Assembly (NCBI GenBank): GCA_963210315.1
Contig: OY723311.1
Span: 1,488,001 to 1,552,000 of the forward strand
Source: Rhynchopus euleeides
Lineage: Eukaryota > Euglenozoa > Diplonemea > Diplonemida > Diplonemidae
Reading direction: 5' to 3'
Length of the DNA stretch: 64,000 bases
Position numbers and translations under genes: made by a program. Positions 54,508-64,000 of the stretch are shown here, one piece after another. The notes under the pieces are model-generated. The model was not told the origin of the DNA and searched no databases. It worked only from the letters and a program-made list of their open reading frames with translations. The number at the start of each line of letters is the position of its first letter. The stretch's first letter is position 1.

Positions 54508-56490
54508 CCCGAGGACGCTACGACTCCGAAAACCTCGAGTCCGGGAGTGTACTCCGCAAGCGCGTATAGACGATTACACGCCAAATATAAGCGCTTGCGA
54601 CAGCGGTGTCTTGTGACACCGACCTCCCTCTACAACAAGGAGGGGGGCTACAGCGCCGGTGTGGCAACGGCGCTGACAGTGCTGCGAGGGTGGGGGATCG
54701 GCGCGAAGAGCTGTGGCGAGGCTCTGAGCGACATCCTGGAGTGCATCCTTGGCACTCGTGGGAAGGGGCGCAACATCAGTGCGGCGACAGTCAAACGCAC
54801 TGATGCGTGGGCAGGTCCAATGAGTACTGATCGGTTCCTGACGAAGCTTCGTGAAAAAGGAGGGCAGGTGCAGACGTGCATGGACACCTCGTCGGGTGCG
54901 CGCTCGCAGCAAGGGGTGAAGTACTCGCAGGTCTCGTTCTCTGCTGCAAGCCCTGAGACCGGCAGGGTGCTCCAAGTCGTGGCCGACAGCTCCGTCGGGG
55001 AGGGAAGCCGTGCCATCGACAAGGTGCCCCAGATCCAGCGTGTTCTGCTGGCGGCGACGGAGGCCGGCTTTCAAAAACCATCACTGTGTCTGACTGATCA
55101 CGAATCAACGGCCAAAGCTGCCTGTGTCCTTGGAGGGTTGATACCTTCGGGGTGCTCGTCGCACAAGTGGAAGCACACCATTGAATCGGTTGATATCAAC
55201 ACCACCACCCAAGCTGCGATCGAGACGCTTCACACCGCTTGCTGTCCTAAAAGCACGAACGCCACCACATCGACGGGAATCAAGATGGTATCAACACTCT
55301 TCGCAACAAAAGGAGGCATTCCAAAGGGGTTTACGTTGGGAAGGCAGGTGGGAAACAAATATGGGTGGCTATGCCGTTCCTGCGCGGCAGTGCTCCACAA
55401 CCGGGATGTATTGACCAAGGCTGTTGAGCGACGCGAGCTGTACATTCCGGGAAGCAACGCACTCAGTGTGCTGTTGTGTGACGACATTGTGCCAGAGTTG
55501 GTGGTTGCTGCGGTCTGCTTTGCCTGGTACAAGAGTACGTATGTACTGCTGAAAGGGTGCAAATTGCGTGGCGAGATGAATGTCACGGAAGCCCGCAAAC
55601 TCTACCCGACCCTCCGAGGGTGGCTCGTGACTCTTTCGCGTGTGAAAAGCAAGTTTCCACAGTGGATATTTGAGACGGCAGGGCGCAACCCCCTTGGCAT
55701 GCAGCAAGCCCAGGAGCACTTCGACTCTACATGCGCAAGCCGCCTTCGGGGATCAGTGGCACGCATGATCGAGACTTTTGATCGCTTTGTGGCTCATGAC
55801 ACGGATCTCCCGCCAGAGGCTGCCAAAGACCTTCCACACTCGAACGACTTCATTGAGGGAGCGCATGGTACAGTCGGCTTGCTGAGTGAGGATCTTCCCG
55901 GCTGCAACCCAGAGAGGATTGCGAGCATTGCGCAGCGAAAACACAACCGCAGGGCACTCTTTGAGATTGGGGTCCCGCTTGTGCCGAGCGAAGAGACGTA
56001 CTCATCCTACAAGGAGAGGAAATTGAACTCAGATGAGGACGTTCACTTGAGGATACATCGCACCACAATGAAGCAGCAGCTGCGGACTGAGTACACCAAG
56101 CTCTCTGTGGCTGAACTGCGGGACAAAGCAGCTGAGCACGACCTGCCTGTGCGACAGGGAGGGAAGTACATAATCAAACCAAAGCTCATCGAAGACCTGA
56201 TCGATGCCACCTACATGGCGCCTGATGACGAGTTCTAGCCCGTCAGAAATGTGGTATTAGTGCGTACCCTTTCCTAACCCCCCCCTCAGTGACACTGTGT
56301 GGTACCAAACGGTGGCACGAAAATTAGGTACCCCAATTCGGGCACCTGAGGTGCCCGGAATGGTGGAAAAGTGGGGTTCGATGGGTTTCCGGACCGATCT
56401 GGGGGGGTTTGGAGGGTTTACGGGGGCTTTGGGGCCTCTGCGCCAGTTTTTTGAAAAATCGTGTTTGTCACCCCCATTTGATACCCCCTA
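53802..56490 (+). mobile_element. Complete DNA transposon with long TIRs (2.7 kb)
   Basis: The left TIR (53802-54042, 241 bp) and right TIR (56260-56490, 231 bp) are close inverted copies starting TAGGGGG. The differences are small, for instance a short stretch near 53818 present on the left only. Both outer ends abut poly-C tracts, so the target duplication cannot be read. A single transposase gene fills the interior. The intact gene and similar TIRs suggest recent activity. Confidence 0.85.
54097..56238 (+). CDS. Putative DDE transposase with acidic SD repeat and SAP-like C-terminus
   Basis: 713 residues from the ATG at 54097, 54 bp inside the left TIR; the frame is open further upstream but only with non-ATG codons. 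There is an N-terminal basic segment with a WCVNC pair, then an Asp/Ser repeat (about 106-139). Candidate catalytic acids are Asp263 (CMDTSS), Asp334 (LTDHES) and Glu587 (SNDFIEGAHG). A CRSC pair lies in between. The last 45 residues (about 668-703) read like a SAP DNA-binding helix-extended-helix motif. It would cut and rejoin the flanking TIRs. The superfamily is not settled; the acids are assigned by eye. Confidence 0.7.
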
Positions 56491-57800
56491 CCCCCCCCCC
56501 CCCCCCCCTGTCTGTCCAACACCCTCCTCTCTCTCTCTCTCTCTTGCTAGCTCTCTTGGCAGACATGCTGGAAATGTGTCTTAATTTTTTTTGCGACTTC
56601 CCACTTCCCCCAGTGGGTGCGCAACGTGTGTTCCAACGAGTGTGTCTTCGCTCTGCGTAAGCGATGTGTAAGCCGACCCGCTTTGAAACAGAGCAAAAGG
56701 CAGTGCCGTTGGAGTTGTTTATGCGTTCTGCGTTGTGCGATGCGATTATCCGATGCAGTGAAGGGAAGTAAGCTGCGTGCTCTGCTTTGTTGAGCACGCA
56801 TGTCGCGGGGGAGTGTCTTCGTTGTTCCCGGCACGCTATTTGGTGCATGTCACCTCCTTATTGTTGATGCGGGCAGTGAGTTGGTGGACACTTTCCGTGA
56901 GCACGGTGCGTTTATCTAAAGAACCGCTGAACTTTTCCAAAAATTTGCCCAGAGATACGCGTCATGGGCATGGCGAGCCAGTCCACCCCCCTCCTGGAGC
57001 TTTTTGTGGCGGTGCAGGTCTCATTGGACACCTGCTACTTCATGCGTTATGCGTACTCCTGCGCCCTCTTCTTTCTTTTTCTATTATTGTGTTGCGCCCC
57101 CCCTCCCCAGCGGTGGCTCGAGTTTTTTTTGGAAGACGGCCTCCCCGGAAGCGGCCCGTTGACAAACCCTCGTGGTGGGCTGAGGGGGCTGGGGGGGGTG
57201 GTGTACCGCACCCTTTTCTGTGACTGTTCTCCACCTGCAGCGCAGAAGCAATATCCCGACTTCTTTTGGATGGGTGTTCTCGCAATGCCGATGAATGCCC
57301 CCGCCCCCCACCCCCCACCCCCACCGAATTCTCTCCTTTCAGTTTGGTATTCACGACACTCATTTTGTACGTTACGAGCGAAGTTGTTTGCTGTGTTTGT
57401 ATGCCACGGGGGAGACCGGACAACTGGATGAGCGCCACCTCACAGGGCCCAACAGCCTTGAGGCACACACACCTGCAACGTGACTCCCTGTTGGTCAATA
57501 AGGCGGGCAAGGCGCTTTTGGGCAGCAAACACAACCTCCTCGTCAGGCATGCGGGGAGTGTTGCCTTTTGTTCTGCCCACATGTGGCGCGCAAACAACAG
57601 CTTTATCTTTTCTTTTGTGGCCTTGCCAGTTTGTCGGCACGCCAAATTCAATATCAGAAATTCTCCCCCTGTGGTGATGCGGGCCGGGACACCCTCGTGT
57701 GGGAAAGGAGGAAAAGGAAAGCGTCGCTCGTCAGGACTCAGGCACTCGCCTTCACACAAGGCGAGGGAGGGGCGTGGCATCGTCAACGAACAACCAACCC
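56491..57800. other. No gene recognised
   Basis: About 1.3 kb. Several overlapping frames exist. A minus-strand stretch near 57440-57560 (reading MPDEEVVFAAQKRLARL) has protein-like composition but no family signature, and may be an old gene fragment. Confidence 0.35.
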
Positions 57801-57803
57801 CTA

Positions 57804-58434
57804 CTGGGGGGGGGCTAAATACAAGGGGGGGGGGGCCTATTAGAAGGGGGGGGTCTGAAAATTCGAAATCCATAAAATTTTTCGCCGAATACAAGGGGGG
57901 GGGGGGGCTTGTATTTGGCGGAAGCCGAATTTCAGCCAAATTTCAAATTTTCAGCCTGTTTTTCCAGTCATAACAGGCACCCCATGGTCAAAATGACCCC
58001 ACTGCGGTCCGCACGGAATCCAAGCATTCAAAGGAACGGGGTTTTGGACACCAGTGTGGGGGTCATCGCAGGTTGCTGACTCCCGGGAATATCCTCCCAT
58101 TATCAGGAGCCAAACCAGACCCACATTTCATGAGTGAAACTTGGCACCTCCACCCACAAAATGACCCCACCACGATCCGCACGGATTCCGAATAGTGCAA
58201 TGGAAGGCGAAAATCGCGATTCCACGAGGTCACCTGGGGCAAAATTCACCAAAATTTGGAAAATTCGGCTTCCGCCGAATACAAGCCCCCCCCCCCCCTT
58301 GTATTTGACCCCCCCCTTCTATTTGGCCACCCACTGCAAAAATTGCCTAAAATTTTGGGCCCTCGAAAACCCCCAAAAAAACTCGATCCTACGCCGAATA
58401 CAAGGGGGGGGGGCTTCTATTTAGCCCCCCCCAG
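57804..58434. mobile_element. TA-flanked foldback element with G/C-run termini (631 bp)
   Basis: Its termini are CTGGGGGGGGCTAAATA and TATTTAGCCCCCCCCAG, with TA on both sides. The inner arms repeat CCGAATACAAG next to G or C runs. The core (about 57980-58240) is the reverse complement of the core in the 43763-45259 element, with two copies of a GTGCGGATC...GTGGGGTCA module. No coding capacity. Confidence 0.7.
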
Positions 58435-58703
58435 TAGTGAGTGAGAGTTCAGCAGCGAATATTTCCATCTTCCACCCCTCCCCTCTAGGCCTTTCGGGGC
58501 ATGTGAGGGTGGGGGTGTGGCGACCACGTTTTGTGTCGGGTGACCCTGCGCAGATCATAGCCCACCCTGAGGGTGGGGGTATGTGGTCTGCTACCTAAAG
58601 AACAGCGCGCTGTCGGAGCCCCACCCACCCCTACCCCACTCCTCTTCACTCGGTTCAATGGTTCCGTTGTTTTATACTGCAACAGGGGCTCCTGCCAGTG
58701 TCA

Positions 58704-59031
58704 AAAACTATCTGTGCCCCCGCTGAATCGTAAAGTGACAGCAAAACGAGACAACACACCAATTACTGCCGCAAGTTGTTTTGTTGGAACGCAGACCCCA
58801 CTCTTTGTGTACACCACTCCCCGGTCTGATGAAGTGATGTGAGTGGGGACGCACGATCCAGCTAAAGGCACAGAAAGATTCCCCAGTTGGCTACGCCGAA
58901 CTATCAAAAACACAAGCGGAGGCAAGCACACTGCGGGGGTCTGCGTTCCAACAAAACAACTTTCGGCAGTAATTGGTTTGTTGTCTCGTTTTGCTGTCAC
59001 TTTACGATTCAGCGGGGGCACAGATAGTTTT
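58704..59031. mobile_element. Foldback element with ~96-bp arms (328 bp)
   Basis: The left arm (58704-58799) starts AAAACTATCTGTGCCCCC; the right arm (58936-59031) is its inverted copy with about two mismatches. The loop is roughly 136 bp. The target duplication is unclear (A/T run at the edges). It is a non-autonomous MITE of a family distinct from the others here. Confidence 0.75.
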
Positions 59032-59750
59032 CTTCTTCTTCTCCTCACCGCTTTCTCCTCCTTCTCCTCCTCCTCCCCCGCTTCGCCTCCCATGTCGTGT
59101 ATGTGTCCCCAATATATATTGTTCTCTCCATATTTGCCAGTGTCCGGTGCAGCCCCCCTTACTGAGGGAGATTTATTCCTGCATCTTTCTGCTGCACGGC
59201 GCAGCAGTGCACCACGAAAACATCTAGACACCGCCTTTCGACATGGTAAAGGCCCAATCAGCCTGCCTCCGCCTCGAGCCAAAGCTGGAATGCAAGCTCG
59301 GAATGGCTGTCCAGATAGATCTAGGCGATCTACGAGATCCTTCTAGTCATCTTTCTCCTAGGTCGTGTGTATCTTGGAAGCGCCCTCCTCCCGCCCCCCC
59401 ACCCGACGCGGTGGATTCCCGCCATTGCGTACCTTCTGTGTTTGCTTGTGTTCATGCGGTTATTCCCTCATGCAATGGCGGAGCCCACCGTTAATCGGTT
59501 CACGCAAAAAATAAGGGGCCCGACTCCCAAGCTGGACGTGCCTCAAACCGTGCCCCGACCCCACCCACCCCCCCCGCTAGCCCCACCCCACCCCCCACGT
59601 CGTTATTTTATTCAGCAAAAAAAAAGCGTGGATTTCAGACTGTTACCTGCGTATTTCCGGACAACTTTCCCATCCCCCGCCCCCTCATGGTTGCTCTTCT
59701 TCTCTACGATGACCAACTGCCCCGCCTAGCCCCTTCTTCATTCCATGTTA
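59032..59750. other. No gene recognised
   Basis: About 700 bp, pyrimidine-rich at its left edge. No coding motif. Confidence 0.4.
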
Positions 59751-60233
59751 CCGTAAACAGAATAAATCTGGACCGTAAGAAGTCCTGGACGTAATAATGC
59801 TGGACCGTAAAAATTCTGGACCCCGGGGGTCCAAACCGATTGGACCTTTTTTCCGGTCCAGAGTGGTTTGCTGTTCCCCCCCAAGATCACCGGGTTTCTG
59901 GTCCCGCGGGAAGCGTTCACAAGCGTGAACGGGACTTCCCCAGCCCCCTTGACCCCCACGAGTGGGGGTCTGAACCCCACTATCGGGGGTCGTGTGGGCA
60001 CCATTAATAGGCAGTGCAGACTCCCGATATCGGGGGTCCAGACCCCCAATAGCGGGGGTCGCTCTGACCCCGCCCCAGACCCCCGCTCCAGGGGGTGGGG
60101 GTCCACCGTGTGAGAAATCGCCATGTATCGCCAAGTCCCCCAAACTGGTCTGGACCGGACAAATTCTGGACCTCGGGGGGGGTCTGGAGGTGGATTGGAC
60201 CTTTTTTACGGTTCAGATTTATTCTGTTTACGG
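59751..60233. mobile_element. TA-flanked MITE with CCGTAAACAG termini (483 bp)
   Basis: Its termini are CCGTAAACAGAATAAATCTG and the inverted equivalent, with TA on both sides (59749-59750, 60234-60235). The interior is rich in GGGGGTC and GACCCCC in both orientations. It shares the TA|CCGTA edge with the nested element at 44490. Confidence 0.75.
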
Positions 60234-60235
60234 TA

Positions 60236-63200
60236 TATGCACTTCCAAAATGGCCCAGCGGTCTCGAGAGCAGCATGCTGCCCCACAGAAGGGGTGTTGT
60301 TGGCCCGCGGTAAGTTGTTCCGCGAAAGTAAAGGGGGGGTGTGGGTAAACCAAAAAAATGCCTCCCCCCAGCAAAGGCCCGAAGATTGTCTCGTCAGGAT
60401 GGGGGTAGGGCGTGACAGCAAAACGAAATATTCTCTAATTTTCTTTGCTGCTGGTTGTGTTGATCCGCCGTATCATTTTCGTTCTTGAAGGTTTTTTAAT
60501 CGCAGCGCGAACCATGCGGTGCAGGGGCACCGGTCAGGCTGAAACCACCACGACACGCTGCCCAGGAAAGCTGAGGGACAGAATCAGATCCGCAGCAAAA
60601 TCGCAGTCTGGCCGGTGTCGTCATTATTTTCCGTGTCAGAGCTAATACCCCTTGTTCGGGGAATCAGATCTAGGAGTAGGTCGGTCGAACAATTCAAAGT
60701 GTATTGCATGGCTGACAACAACAAGACAACGAGATCGATTTATCTGTTGTTGCGTGCACATTACACCATTCTGCGTGTTATTCCGAAGCACTCTCTTGCC
60801 TGCTGGCTCTGTGGCAAGAAGCGATGCCCAAACGGATCGGTCCCGATTGTGGCACGCACACCCCCGTCGTAATTTTTTCTGCACCTCCTTTGTTTGTTTG
60901 CGTAGCTGTGGCTGCACACACAGAATCACCTCCCCCACCCCTGTCGTGCAGTCAACGACACGCCCAATATCTGCCCATCCACGCTATCACACATACTCTG
61001 TGTATGAAGCCCTGGGCTAACACGCCTTCATAACGATGTGCTCGTTTGTCGGGTGATTGACGCATAACCCTGCCTACTACTTCGTGGCAAAAAATGAACT
61101 CAAAAAAAACAGTTATGCGACAGCAGCGTGACAGCCAACACGCCTGCCCCCGGGACAGGGAAGGCCCAGATGAGGAGTACATCCTGCATCGGCGAAGGGC
61201 CTTACTCCATGCCGACAACCAGCAGACGCTCCCTGCACCCCCCCCCCCTCAAAGCAGCCCGTCGCCATGATCCAGTTGCTATTTGTCCCCCTCTCTCGGT
61301 GTGGCAGGCACAGCCACACCGTACTTTGGTCGAATTTGGGGTCTACCCCCGTCATAAGGCTGAAGAAGGCCTCCGAGCTTGATTCCAACGATCTGTGGGG
61401 GGTAGAATTGTTCCTCCTCCGGCCCTGCACCCCAGCTATTTTTTGGCTGGCTGCTCCATGAGTAGCGGGTGGGTTGGAAGCGAAAAAACACATCAAATCA
61501 GGAATCGAAACCTGAAAAGCAATCACGCACGCCATTCATTCGCATGTGGGGGCACGCATTATTGCAGAAGTGCCCTTACGGTGGTTCCTCGCAATAACCA
61601 ATCGTCTGGGGGAACGCATTGCGGCTATTGCTGGCGTGTGGTCAAACAATGTGGGCCATTTAAGTCTCACTCTCGCGGCTGCCACCCCAGCTCTGCCTCT
61701 TGCTTTTTCCTGACTGCCCAGCATCCTGGAGTCTTGTGACCCATCGTATCTCCTCTCGCCCTGTTCCAAAGCAGTCCTGTATTTTTTCGCTCTCGAAAAT
61801 ACAACTTGGATTTCGTGCAGGGTGATTCATGGAGAAGACGAAGGAGATTTCAGGTTGAAACTGATAGTGTGAGTGTGCTTCGTTGATCGCATGAAACGCA
61901 CAGAAGACATTGCCTGTCTCCCCCCCCCCCCCAAAAGAGTAGATAGTTTTTGATGGGGGGGGGGGGGAGAAGTGGTCTGCCTTTTCCGCCCTAAATTCCG
62001 AAAGCCATCAAAAAAGAAACGCGACATACGCTGCGGAGTGGCATTTAATCCCTCCCTCAACAAAAAAACTGCACCACACCTGGTGGCCGCCTTACCCACT
62101 CTCTGTCACGGACAGACTCAGACAGGCGCCGCTGCACGAGGCTATCTGATACACACTTGTGTTCGATGGGGCTTGTCCCCCGAGTCGTCCTGACGTGTGA
62201 GTGCAACTGGAGGACCCTTCTCGCTTTGCAAAGTGTACCCCCAAACCCCCCTCCACACGGCAGCCTTGTTTTTTTTGTATTCCGCCACCGGGCTTCGTGG
62301 TTTATGCGGCGCGGCTGTTTCCTGGGAGGGCGTCTGTTTGTAGACCCTTTTCCTTCCTCCCGGTCTTTCTGCGACATATTCCAGTCGGGGTGTGGACTGT
62401 GCGTGGGGCTACTTTTTCCCCTATGATGTGACCTGCCCACCAAGGCTGCCGTTGACTCCCCCGGCTTGGACTGATCCCCTGGATCGCGCTGTCTGGTTCT
62501 TCGTGCCTGTGAGGAGAACGGCAGGCTTTGGAAACCTGCGCCATTCTTCGGGCATGCCCCCGGCACTTTGCCGAGAAGTCATGTCAATTCACACAAAATA
62601 TATCGGTGCTGATATGCATGGCGTTAACGTCTTACGTTTAACGTCCCGTAAGTTCGGCGTAAACCGGGAAAAAACCATTGCCAACTTTTAGAATTGCAGA
62701 GAAGAGAACTTACAGGATCGCAGTCCCCACCCCCCAAAAGCCATTTGGTCTTTTTCTCGAAACCAAACGAACCGTTCCTAGTTGCGAGGGTTTGGGGCGT
62801 AGAGAAAATGTATTGCGCTGCGCCTTTGGCCGCGAACACCCTCCGCGCCCCCCCCCCCCCCCCCCCCTGGCACCACAACGTCGCCGGGTAGCGATCTCCC
62901 CCCCCCCCCCCCCAAAAAAAAACACACACCAGCGCGTGTGCGTTCTTTATGTGCTTCCGACTTTTCAAAATATTTTGAACCGACTGTTTCAGCTGATCCC
63001 GCTATTTTATCTCATGTTCTTTCCTCCCAGTTCTGTTGCGGTCCGTTCTATACGTTCTGTTCCCCCCCTGGAGAGCCCATTATCTATATACGGCGGAAAG
63101 GGAGGGGGGGGGGGGTGGGAGAGGAGTGGTAGTGTACACCCGCTGGCGTGGCAATGTTTCTTTTGGGTTCGCATCAGATCCCTCCCGTGTCACTGAATTT

Positions 63201-63725
63201 CTGAGCCCGAATGAGGGTGGGGTGTGGGGTGTGACGTCTATGATTTTTTTGGGATTTTTACACGGCGCCCACACGCCTTTCTGTGCTTTTTTTTTGCCGT
63301 TGCTTTCCAGGGATTTTCCGAGAGAATTCCTGAAAATCCCGAAAAATAGACACACGCACACCCCCACCCCCTCTCAGAAGCCAGGATGTGTAGGTGACAG
63401 TGACTGCGTATCGAGCGTCGGCTCCCTGTGCGGGTTGATACCCGCACACCACAGCCCCCCCTGCCCCACTTCAATTCTGGGGGATGAAATTTTTCGGGCG
63501 AATTGCCCCCTGGACGATGGGAAATTCGGTCCCAGATCCACAGCCAAGTGGAAGAGTGCGGACGAAGTGAAGAACGGTCTCCCCCACCCCCCCACCCCCT
63601 CAAGCTGGATACCCTTCCTTTATCTTGATGTTCGGCAAGACGGTTCGTGCGTGCTCAGCTATACTCCCCCCCCGCCCTCCCCTCATCCCTTTCCCCATGG
63701 ATGCAACACGACACCATCCCATCAC
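60236..63725. other. Upstream region of the third receptor; no gene recognised
   Basis: About 3.5 kb of intergenic DNA with no recognisable gene, RNA or complete element. G/C runs occur near 61921, 61957, 62850, 62901 and 63104. A small hairpin (GGGATTTTC ... GAAAATCCC) lies at 63309-63340. Several long open frames, including one over 63036-63887, lack any domain, and the last overlaps the true gene start in another frame. Confidence 0.4.
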
Positions 63726-63729
63726 GCAG
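63726..63729 (+). promoter_or_regulatory. Candidate splice acceptor (GCAG) before the third receptor
   Basis: ATCACGCAG ends 9 nt before the ATG at 63739, after a C/T-rich stretch. If it is used, the upstream in-frame ATG at 63697 is not part of the mRNA, which supports the start at 63739. Confidence 0.4.
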
Positions 63730-63738
63730 GCCGTCACA

Positions 63739-64000
63739 ATGATGGGGGGTGCAGCTGTGGCAGTGCTCCTGGCACTGTTGTCGCTGCAGCCAGCCGATGG
63801 GATTTACACACCAGGGCTGCCCAAGATAATGGAGAAGTCTTATGTTTACGAGACTGTTGCGGGCGAGGCCCGGAGAATCATTTTTGACGGCGTGCGGCCG
63901 CCGCTCCTCTACGTGGCATTGTACTCCGCGGGTCTCGAAGTTGTCAACGTCAACCACGGCCGTCGGATAGCCACCTTCCGGGGCGGGTTTGTCGGCGCTG
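63739..64000 (+). CDS. Third receptor family member, 5' end only (runs off the window)
   Basis: 87 residues are visible. It begins MMGGAAVAVLLALLSLQPADG, a clear signal peptide. It continues with ARRIIFDGVRPPLLYVALYS and LEVVNVNHGRRIATF, which has the same rhythm as the start of the ectodomain in the 48238 gene (ARCITADLDESRVGVYYVAR). By position, strand and leader it is likely another propeller-receptor kinase. The kinase part lies outside the window, so this is inference. An in-frame ATG at 63697 would add 14 residues and spoil the signal peptide. Confidence 0.7.
   Translation, partial: MMGGAAVAVLLALLSLQPADGIYTPGLPKIMEKSYVYETVAGEARRIIFDGVRPPLLYVALYSAGLEVVNVNHGRRIATFRGGFVGA

Noticed and set aside
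63697-63738. Start of the third receptor at the upstream in-frame ATG (63697)
   Set aside because: It would add 14 polar residues before the signal peptide and lies upstream of the GCAG acceptor.
63036-63887. 283-codon plus frame as a gene
   Set aside because: It has no domain, is full of low-complexity stretches, and overlaps the better supported start of the third receptor in another frame.

Overview
The window looks like GC-rich nuclear DNA from a unicellular eukaryote. The evidence is very large intronless genes for secreted or membrane receptor kinases, a non-LTR retrotransposon with RNase H, several DNA-transposon families, long satellite arrays and TTAGGG-like repeats. A GCAG acceptor-like motif lies 9-14 nt before each receptor-kinase ATG. 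This fits spliced-leader trans-splicing or a 5'-UTR intron, and would suit a euglenozoan-like lineage such as a diplonemid. That placement is a low-confidence inference; the sequence does not name the species.

Layout. 1-4598: no recognisable gene, many G/C homopolymers, two small palindromes. 4599-25697: a 21.1-kb block of three diverged 31-bp tandem arrays (45, 21 and about 562 units) with a broken minus-strand nucleotidyl-cyclase fragment between them. The whole block is bounded by the same 13-bp inverted termini, and possibly the same kind of 3-bp target duplication, as four ~100-bp MITEs elsewhere in the window. 26165-26409: two of those MITEs in opposite orientation. 27363-31673: receptor with beta-propeller-like ectodomain, one membrane segment and two kinase domains. 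31771-36343: a TG microsatellite downstream of that gene that received two nested insertions, a 5'-truncated LINE and an LTR-flanked miniature element. 38074-39024: a hAT-like MITE and two more 13-bp-TIR MITEs. 40251-42569 and 43685-48152: two copies of a foldback TIR element filled with TTAGGG/CCCTAA-like repeats, the second carrying a TA-flanked element that itself carries another. 48238-53121: a second receptor dual kinase with an in-frame TGA just after its signal peptide, starting 85 bp beyond the second foldback element. 53802-56490: a complete DNA transposon with ~235-bp TIRs and a putative DDE transposase ending in a SAP-like motif. 57804-60233: three more foldback/TIR elements. 63739-64000: the 5' end of a third receptor of the same family, cut by the window edge.

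Biology. Three same-strand paralogues make this a receptor-kinase family cluster. Their kinase segments are kept almost identical in patches while the ectodomains diverge. The spaces between them are full of nested, mostly non-autonomous elements. Only the LINE ORF and the 53802-56490 transposase encode recognisable mobility proteins. The most unusual object is the 21-kb satellite block, which appears to be a giant relative of a 100-bp MITE family.
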